In this document: positions 58,930 through 64,000 of the stretch, in pieces | Position numbering within the stretch: position 1 is the first letter of the stretch | How the letters are laid out: every line of letters starts with the position of its first letter | NCBI GenBank assembly: GCA_963662645.2 | Contig: OY759762.1 | Coordinates: 992,001-1,056,000 of the forward strand | Source of the DNA: Aldehydirespirator sp963662645 | GTDB taxonomy: Bacteria; Actinomycetota; Acidimicrobiia; Acidimicrobiales; Aldehydirespiratoraceae | Direction of reading: 5' to 3' | Length of the DNA: 64,000 nucleotides | Translations under genes and position numbers: made by a program | Notes under the pieces: generated by a model | What the model was told of the DNA's origin: nothing | The model's database searches: none | The model's input: only the letters and a program-made list of their open reading frames with translations

Positions 58930-60450
58930 TCACTTTCGGGTGGCGAGAGTCCGGGCCTGGGCCAGCAGCGTCTCCTCGGCGCGGGCGTAGCGCTCCAGGG
59001 CTTCGACGGCCCCGGCCCGCAGCTGGGCGGCCCGGGCGGTGAACTCCTCGGCCATCGACTTCACCTCGCCGGGGGACGCTCCGCCGGTCGCCCTGCGGGT
59101 GGCCACGATCCGGCGCGGGTCAAGGGCTTCGGCCAGCGCGCCGACGTCCAGTCCGAGACGCCGGCCGCACACTTCGGCGGCCGCTTCGTCCAGCATCTCC
59201 GATGTGATGTCCAACCCGGTGAGACCCTGGCGGCTGGCGGCCCTCACCGCCCGTCCCACCACGTTGTAGGCCGTGCGGTAGTCGACGCCGCCGGCCACCA
59301 TCACATGCTCGGCCAGGTCGGTGGCTTGGGCGAAGCCGCGCTCGAGTTCCGACCACATCCGCTCGGCGTTGACGCGCAGGGTCCGCACCACCCCTGTCGT
59401 CAGAGCGCTTACCCGGATGGTGAAGTCGAGGGCCCTGGGGATCTCCCCGTAGGCGAAGATCAGGTTGTCGCTGCGGGCCGACGGGCTCTTGACCACGGCC
59501 AGGAAGCCGCTCATCCGGCCGATCAGCACCCCGCTGGCGCCCCGGATGATCGACAGTGCGTAGGGGTTGCGCTTCTGGGGCATCAGCACCGAGGCCCGGG
59601 TGAACGGTCCGGCCAGGTCGACGTAGTCGAACTCCTGGCTGGACCAGATCTCGAGATCCTCGGCGAGCTTGGCCTGGTTGGCGATCATGCTGGCCGAGGT
59701 GGCCAGCAGATCGATGAAGACATCGGTCTGCCACATGGCGTCGCGGGTGTGGGCGATGACCCCGTCGAACCCAAGCGCATCCGCGATGGCGCCCCTGTCG
59801 TCGAGCAGCCGGCTGCCGTTGACGCAGCCCGCGCCGCCGGGACTGGTGTTGACCTGATCGAGGGCGGCCGAGAAGCGCTCCCCATCACGCAGGGCGGGCG
59901 GCACGAAGGCGAGGAGGTAGTGGCCGAAGGTGGACGGCTGGGCCTGCTGGAGGTAGGTCTGGTCGCCCATGAAGGTCTCGGCATGGTCGGCCGCAACCGC
60001 GGCGGCCGCCGTTGCGAAGTCGGCCCCGACCTCTATGAGGCGCGCCGTCTGGGAGCGCAGCAGCAGCCTCAGCGCCACCCGGGCGGCCTCCCGGCGGGGA
60101 CGGCCGGCGTGGAGCCATCCGGCGGAGTCGCCGATGCGTTGCACGAAGTGGCGCTCCCGCGAGTTGTAGACCTCCCCGGAGGCGGCGTCGTAGGGGAAAT
60201 CCGCGGGGTCGGTGCCGTGCGCGTCCAGCAGGACCCGGAGCAGGTCGGCCGCGGCCTCCTCGGGAATGAGTCCCCGGGCCCGTAGATCAAGAACGTGGCC
60301 CAAATCGGCCATGTTCAGGCCGTGGTGCAGCAGCGGAGCGTCAGCAATCTCCCACGCGAAGCCGGCGTCGACCAGTTCCTGAGCCGGTGCCTCCGATGAG
60401 GGTCCGGCGAGCCGGGGGCCGCGGTCGGCGCCGGTCTCGTCCCCCGTCAT
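58930..60450 (-). CDS. Aspartase/fumarase-superfamily lyase, argininosuccinate lyase-like
   Basis: 506 residues. The superfamily's three conserved regions are visible: region 1 VYNSRERHFVQ, region 2 YLQQAQPSTFGHYLL and region 3 VLMPQKRNPYAL with the mobile loop serine replaced by Val before Leu-Met-Pro. Sequence drift from true ArgH is clear, and no arg gene is nearby. In Xanthobacter the ComA homologue is followed by a lyase of this superfamily that removes phosphate from phosphosulfolactate. It is 3 bases after the second lyase gene. It may be a phosphosulfolactate lyase or a related enzyme. Confidence 0.8.
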   Translation of the reverse strand: MTGDETGADRGPRLAGPSSEAPAQELVDAGFAWEIADAPLLHHGLNMADLGHVLDLRARGLIPEEAAADLLRVLLDAHGTDPADFPYDAASGEVYNSRERHFVQRIGDSAGWLHAGRPRREAARVALRLLLRSQTARLIEVGADFATAAAAVAADHAETFMGDQTYLQQAQPSTFGHYLLAFVPPALRDGERFSAALDQVNTSPGGAGCVNGSRLLDDRGAIADALGFDGVIAHTRDAMWQTDVFIDLLATSASMIANQAKLAEDLEIWSSQEFDYVDLAGPFTRASVLMPQKRNPYALSIIRGASGVLIGRMSGFLAVVKSPSARSDNLIFAYGEIPRALDFTIRVSALTTGVVRTLRVNAERMWSELERGFAQATDLAEHVMVAGGVDYRTAYNVVGRAVRAASRQGLTGLDITSEMLDEAAAEVCGRRLGLDVGALAEALDPRRIVATRRATGGASPGEVKSMAEEFTARAAQLRAGAVEALERYARAEETLLAQARTLATRK

Positions 60451-60453
60451 CTC

Positions 60454-61803
60454 CTAGACCCACTCATCGGTCTCGGCGGCCCGCCGCTCGGCGGCCGCGG
60501 CGACGACGGCGTCGACCATCGCCGGGGCGGTGCCGGTCGCGGGCTGGTCCAGTCCCTCGAGCTCGGCGGGCGTGGCGACGCCGTCGAGGATCTCCGCCAG
60601 GGGCCGGCCATGCTCGCGGGCCTTCCGGTAGGCGGCCTGGAGCTCGTCGTTGGCCCGGTGCTTGCCCAGACGGGCCGACAGGCGCCTCAGCAGTTCCTGG
60701 GACCCGGAGTCGCCCATGGTCTCCAGGTTGGCCGCCATCGCGCCTGCATCCACATCGATGCCTGCGGCCAGGCCGCGGGCCAGGTTGAGCTGGGCGCACA
60801 GGTAGTGGCAAAGCTCGGGCAGGAGAACCCATTCGGTCTTCCAGGTTCTGCCGTCGCGCTCGTGGTCGCCGACCATCGTCTCGGTCAGCACGCCCGCGGC
60901 CGAACGCACCAGCCGGGCCAGCGTCACCATCTGCTCGCTGCGCTCCGGGTTGCGCTTGTGGGGCATGGTGAAGCTGCCCACAGTCGCCTCCGACGCCGCC
61001 TCCGCGGCCTCGGCGATCTCGCGCCGCTGGAGGTTGTACACCTCGTTGGCCATGCGGGCCATGGTGGCCGAGACCAGGGCCCCGTTGTTGGCGAACTCGG
61101 CGATCCGGTCGCGCGCCCCGGTCCAGGAGACGGCGGGCTCGCCCAGCCCGAGAAGCTCGCAGAAACGGTTGCGCAGTTCGGGGCCTAGGTCCCCGTAGAA
61201 GCCCAGAGCCCCCACCGCGCCGGCAAGCTGGCCCACCACTAGGCGGGGACGGCTCTGGCACCAGCGCTCCAGGTGGCGAGCCGTCTCGTCAGCCCAGGAG
61301 GCGGCCTTGAGCCCGAAGGTCAGCGGGGCGCCCGGCTGGCCGTGGGTGCGGCCGAGCATGGGCGTGTCCCGATGGCGCTCGGCCAGTTCCAGCACCGAGC
61401 TCTCCACGGCCCGCAGATCCCTCCACACGATCCCCCCGACGTCGCGCATCTCCAGCGCGGCGGCGGTGTCGGAGACGTCCTGCACGGTGGCGCCGTAGTA
61501 GACGTGCTCGCGGGCCTCGGCGGGCAGTTGGGCCTGGAGTTGGCCCACCAGCCCGAGAGCGGAGTGCGACGTCCGACGGGTCTCGACTCCCATCGCGGCC
61601 GGGTCGAGTTGCTCGGCGTCAAGGCGGTCGATGGCCCGGGCCGATGCGTCGGGAATGATCTGCAACTCGGCCTGCGCGGCGGCGAGAGCCTTGAGCACTT
61701 GCACCCAGCGAGACAGGCGGGCCCGTTCACTGAAGATCGCCACCGACTCCTCGGTCGACCAGGCGCGGCCATAGACGGCCGAGTCGATCAGGTGGGCGTC
61801 CAC
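60454..61803 (-). CDS. Aspartase/fumarase-superfamily lyase, adenylosuccinate lyase/CMLE-like
   Basis: 449 residues. The signature loop is GSFTMPHKRNPERSE, preceded by typical region 2, LGRTHGQPGAPLTFGLKAASW, and region 1 TSHSALGLVGQL. It resembles adenylosuccinate lyase and 3-carboxymuconate cycloisomerase groups, but other purine genes are absent. Overlaps the unknown gene upstream by 16 bases. Two lyases of one superfamily back to back suggest two elimination or addition steps in one pathway. Confidence 0.82.
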   Translation of the reverse strand: MDAHLIDSAVYGRAWSTEESVAIFSERARLSRWVQVLKALAAAQAELQIIPDASARAIDRLDAEQLDPAAMGVETRRTSHSALGLVGQLQAQLPAEAREHVYYGATVQDVSDTAAALEMRDVGGIVWRDLRAVESSVLELAERHRDTPMLGRTHGQPGAPLTFGLKAASWADETARHLERWCQSRPRLVVGQLAGAVGALGFYGDLGPELRNRFCELLGLGEPAVSWTGARDRIAEFANNGALVSATMARMANEVYNLQRREIAEAAEAASEATVGSFTMPHKRNPERSEQMVTLARLVRSAAGVLTETMVGDHERDGRTWKTEWVLLPELCHYLCAQLNLARGLAAGIDVDAGAMAANLETMGDSGSQELLRRLSARLGKHRANDELQAAYRKAREHGRPLAEILDGVATPAELEGLDQPATGTAPAMVDAVVAAAAERRAAETDEWV

Positions 61804-62705
61804 GTCCCGTCCCCGGCATCGGCCAGCGAGCGGAGAGCCTGGCGCACTTCAGCGAGGGTGGCGCCCCAGGGCACCATCACCGTGTCTGCGTGCCGTTCGA
61901 GGCCTTCGTCGAGCATGCAGCAGCGGCTCAGCACGAGCCCGTCGACAGACTCGTCGGCATCGATCAGTCGTCGGGGGCACCAGTCGATGGTCCGCGCCGC
62001 CTCCGTTCCGTAGAACCAGCGGTGGATCTGCTGGGAGCGCTCGCAGCCGAGCAGGGCGGCGCCGGCGAAGGACGGCCGCTCGTCCAGGTGGGACACGGCC
62101 ACGCCCTCGATGTCGATCCCCCCTCCCCGGCAGGGAACGATCAGCCCCTCCGGCACCGGCTCGGTCACCAGCGCCCGGCTGTCGACGATCCGCTCGTCCA
62201 CCGCGACGGGGGGCAAGTCCTCGGCGGAGTCCAGGACCCTGGCCACCTGGTCGGAGAGCTTCGACGGCTCGGGCGGCACGACATCCACAACTGTGACCCG
62301 GATCGGCTCGGCGTTGAGGAGGAAGCTGACATGGCGGTACCGGCCCTCCACCACGACGCAGCCCCGGTCCGGTCGTGTGGCCGCCACACCGGCCATGTGG
62401 GAGGCGACACCGGGGTCGGCGGTCTCGTCCCGCACGTACGCGCACTCGTCGGCGGCGGCCAGAACCCGGGCGGCCGTCGCAGGCGAGAAAAGGTCGTCGC
62501 TGCCGTCCCGGGCCAGTTCCACCAGCGCGCAGCGCTCGGGGTCGCCGTCCAGCCGGGCCACCACGAACCTGGTCCGGAAGTAGGCCTCCCGCCCGGTGAA
62601 CCGGGCCACCAGATCCTCCGGGGCCAGGCTCGGAACCGCGGCCACCGACACCTGCCGGTACCGCGACGGCATGATGTTGGGTGAGGCGGGATCCAGGTCG
62701 AACAC
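61788..62705 (-). CDS. Unrecognised conserved protein in the ComA operon
   Basis: 305 residues, no signal or membrane segment. I recognise no family. It contains a Gly/Cys-rich IVPCRGGGIDIEGVAVSHLDERP, a C-terminal ERSQQIHRWFYGTEAARTIDWCPRRLID, and SRCCMLDEG, so several Cys and His could bind metal or cofactor. The first half has a regular alternation of strands like an alpha/beta domain. Starts 3 bases after the ComA-like gene's stop (62709) and overlaps the lyase gene, so it is an integral part of this operon. Confidence 0.75.
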   Translation of the reverse strand: MFDLDPASPNIMPSRYRQVSVAAVPSLAPEDLVARFTGREAYFRTRFVVARLDGDPERCALVELARDGSDDLFSPATAARVLAAADECAYVRDETADPGVASHMAGVAATRPDRGCVVVEGRYRHVSFLLNAEPIRVTVVDVVPPEPSKLSDQVARVLDSAEDLPPVAVDERIVDSRALVTEPVPEGLIVPCRGGGIDIEGVAVSHLDERPSFAGAALLGCERSQQIHRWFYGTEAARTIDWCPRRLIDADESVDGLVLSRCCMLDEGLERHADTVMVPWGATLAEVRQALRSLADAGDGTWTPT

Positions 62706-62708
62706 AGC

Positions 62709-63560
62709 CTAAGCGTGCGGGCTCGCGCCCAGGGTCGGCTGGGATTCGTCGGCCGTTTGCGGGGATGGGCCTTCGCCCCGCCCGAGCGCGGGAAGCAGCA
62801 TCCGCAGCGTGTCGGATCGCAGCCCGCGCCTGAGGGCCTCCACTGCCAGTACGTCGTCGCCCGCGACGTTGGCCAGGTTGACGTTCGTCCCCAAGTGGTT
62901 CACCAGCCACGCCTGCTGCTCCCGGCGCGGTGCCTCGTACACAACCGGGGCCGCCGGCGCGAGGCTCTCGAGGGCGTCCACGAGATCGGCCCTCACCAGC
63001 CCGTCGGCGGTGTAGAGGCCGACGGTCCCGCTCTCCCGGCCCTCGGCAACCAGCCAGCACGCCCCGTTGTCGATGTCGCGGCGCGCCTCGTCGAGCCACT
63101 GCTCCGGCCGGGCCGGCTCGCCGGGATCCTTGCTCCCCACTTCGGCGAACACCTCGAACCCGTGGCCGCGGGCCGCGGCGATCAGTGCCCGCTTGGTGCT
63201 CGGGGGCATCGCGGTCGAGCCCCGCGAGACCTCCACGCAGCCGAATCCCAGGCTCCGGGCCCAGCCGAAGAACTCCTCGCTCCGGCCCTGCCACCATGCA
63301 GCCTCCAGCAGCGTGCCCCCCGGACAGGCCTTGATGTCGTGGGCCTGGAGCAACTCGATCTTGGATGCGATCGAAGTGTCTACATAGGCGGTGCCGAAAC
63401 CGAACTTCCAGACGTCCACGAAGGCACCGTCGGCCTGCACCAGCGCTTCGATTCGTGCCGGCGGCGTGCCGGTGTCTATGACGTGGGTGATGCCGCGACG
63501 GCGCGGCTTGATCGTCCTGGCGGCCGTCTGAAGGAACCGGGGAGGCTCAGAGATGGGCAT
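62709..63560 (-). CDS. Phosphosulfolactate synthase (ComA) family protein
   Basis: 283 residues. ComA-family pattern: GITHVIDTGTPPARIEALVQADGAFVDVWKFGFGTAYVD, then KIELLQAHDIKACPGGTLLEAAWWQGR, FGCVEVSRGSTAMP, and GFEVFAEVGSKDPGEP. It fits the TIM-barrel enzymes that add sulfite to phosphoenolpyruvate to give phosphosulfolactate, the first step of coenzyme M synthesis. Plant and bacterial homologues of unknown function also exist. It overlaps the DUF2877 gene upstream by 14 bases. Confidence 0.85.
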   Translation of the reverse strand: MPISEPPRFLQTAARTIKPRRRGITHVIDTGTPPARIEALVQADGAFVDVWKFGFGTAYVDTSIASKIELLQAHDIKACPGGTLLEAAWWQGRSEEFFGWARSLGFGCVEVSRGSTAMPPSTKRALIAAARGHGFEVFAEVGSKDPGEPARPEQWLDEARRDIDNGACWLVAEGRESGTVGLYTADGLVRADLVDALESLAPAAPVVYEAPRREQQAWLVNHLGTNVNLANVAGDDVLAVEALRRGLRSDTLRMLLPALGRGEGPSPQTADESQPTLGASPHA

Positions 63561-64000
63561 CTGGGCGATCTCCTGACCGGCGTTGCGGGTCGGCGGGCCG
63601 GGGGTCCATTCTACGGGCGAGTTCGGTCGCAGCTAGAGCGATGCCGGCCGCGAGGGCCCGGCCTGACGTGGCACCCACCCCGGCCAGTGTCGCCGCAGCC
63701 CGGCGCATCCCGGCCCGATCCCCGGACGCCGCCGCGTCCAGCAGGGAGTGCGCGGGCCGGATGCTCTGGCCGGCTGCGGCCCACCGCAGGAAGGCGCGGC
63801 TCAACCGGGTAGTGCGAGCACGCATGGCCAGGTCGCTCAGGACTTCCCGCCGGCCCGGGTCGATGGCCGCCACGAGCAGGATCCCCGCCAGCACGTCGTC
63901 GCCGCTGGGTGTGAGCCCCGTCCCTCGGCCTTGGAGTAGCTGAAACACCGAGGCCAAGTCGCCGCGGCGAACGTCGCGAGCCGCCATCTTCCAGACGCTT
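63547..64000 (-). CDS. DUF2877 protein, AllH (YlbF)-like, cut by window edge
   Basis: At least 151 residues; the frame stays open to the right edge, so this is the C-terminal part only. The DUF2877 marks are LTPSGDDVLAGILLVAA, RTTRLSRAFLRWAAAGQSIRPAHSLLDAA and AGVGATSGRALAAG. E. coli YlbF, a member, is part of oxamate carbamoyltransferase with FdrA and YlbE. The stop overlaps the ComA gene start by 14 bases. Partner DUF1116 is at 52900, 9 kb away. Confidence 0.85.
   Translation of the reverse strand, partial: SVWKMAARDVRRGDLASVFQLLQGRGTGLTPSGDDVLAGILLVAAIDPGRREVLSDLAMRARTTRLSRAFLRWAAAGQSIRPAHSLLDAAASGDRAGMRRAAATLAGVGATSGRALAAGIALAATELARRMDPRPADPQRRSGDRPDAHL

Noticed and set aside
58930..60450. 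True argininosuccinate lyase (argH) for arginine synthesis
   Set aside because: No other arginine gene is nearby; it is coupled to a ComA homologue and a second superfamily lyase and differs in the signature loop.

Overview
The window is high-GC bacterial chromosome (a 60-base sample at 24001-24060 has 40 G+C by my count) packed with short-spaced or overlapping genes. Lysis with an actinobacterial lineage is suggested by an LLM-class flavin oxidoreductase, cytochrome P450s with a 3-cysteine ferredoxin, a cobalt-type nitrile hydratase with the order beta-alpha-accessory, a nitrogen-starvation cluster of the MSMEG_0567/0568/0572 type, and frequent GTG starts. My best guess is an Acidimicrobiia-like actinomycete; this is inference from gene content only.

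Layout. 1-2850: end of a sulfatase gene, an 18-bp tandem array, an MBL hydrolase, an acetyltransferase and a two-gene unit with a retropepsin-like protease preceded by three 23-bp repeats. 2905-7818: class III aminotransferase, FAD amine oxidase, a C45 Ntn-hydrolase and an acetyltransferase, with three copies of a palindromic intergenic element (a fourth is at 54405). 8003-24661: a catabolic island made of a GntR regulator, an LLM oxidoreductase and a long plus-strand gene series: three-subunit molybdenum hydroxylase, a nitrilase fused to a DUF2848-like domain, a cupin, a complete Liv-type ABC transporter, a divergent KamA-family aminomutase, a two-subunit CoA-transferase and a class III aminotransferase. 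I read it as uptake and degradation of an N-containing compound through a beta-amino acid and a beta-keto acid.

24662-30271 is a three-gene insert of lower GC on the minus strand: a DNA cytosine-5 methyltransferase fused to an endonuclease III-like 4Fe-4S domain that lacks both catalytic residues, a histidine kinase with two GHKL ATPase modules, and a response regulator with an unrecognised output domain. No restriction nuclease is present. This is the best candidate for an undescribed system (epigenetic sensing or defence).

30272-34324: CoA-transferase family III, acyl-CoA dehydrogenase and a TTC38-like TPR gene broken by a frameshift inside a degenerate repeat. 34451-46485: minus-strand cluster with Liv-type uptake (substrate protein with a 120-residue Ala/Glu helix, LivH, a fused LivM-LivG), GntR, Zn alcohol dehydrogenase, glutamine-synthetase-like ligase, two P450s, ferredoxin and aldehyde dehydrogenase; the P450/ferredoxin/GS set resembles secondary-amine degradation operons. 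46620-51989: housekeeping and redox genes (thrH, VOC protein, Nfu-N-like protein, rnhB, MSMEG_0572-type protein, CoA-disulfide-reductase-like flavoprotein, OsmC).

52106-58784: XRE-cupin regulator, DUF1116 (AllG-like), then MSMEG_0567 and MSMEG_0568 type genes, an AmiS/UreI channel and nitrile hydratase; together with 49281 this looks like a Nit1C-type nitrogen-scavenging cluster in which nitrile hydratase replaces the nitrilase. 58930-64000: a tightly coupled operon of DUF2877 (AllH-like, cut by the window end), a phosphosulfolactate synthase (ComA) homologue, an unknown protein and two aspartase/fumarase-superfamily lyases, which could make a sulfonate such as sulfoacrylate or coenzyme M. 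No tRNA, rRNA, CRISPR array or insertion sequence was seen, and there is no gene-free stretch longer than 300 bases.
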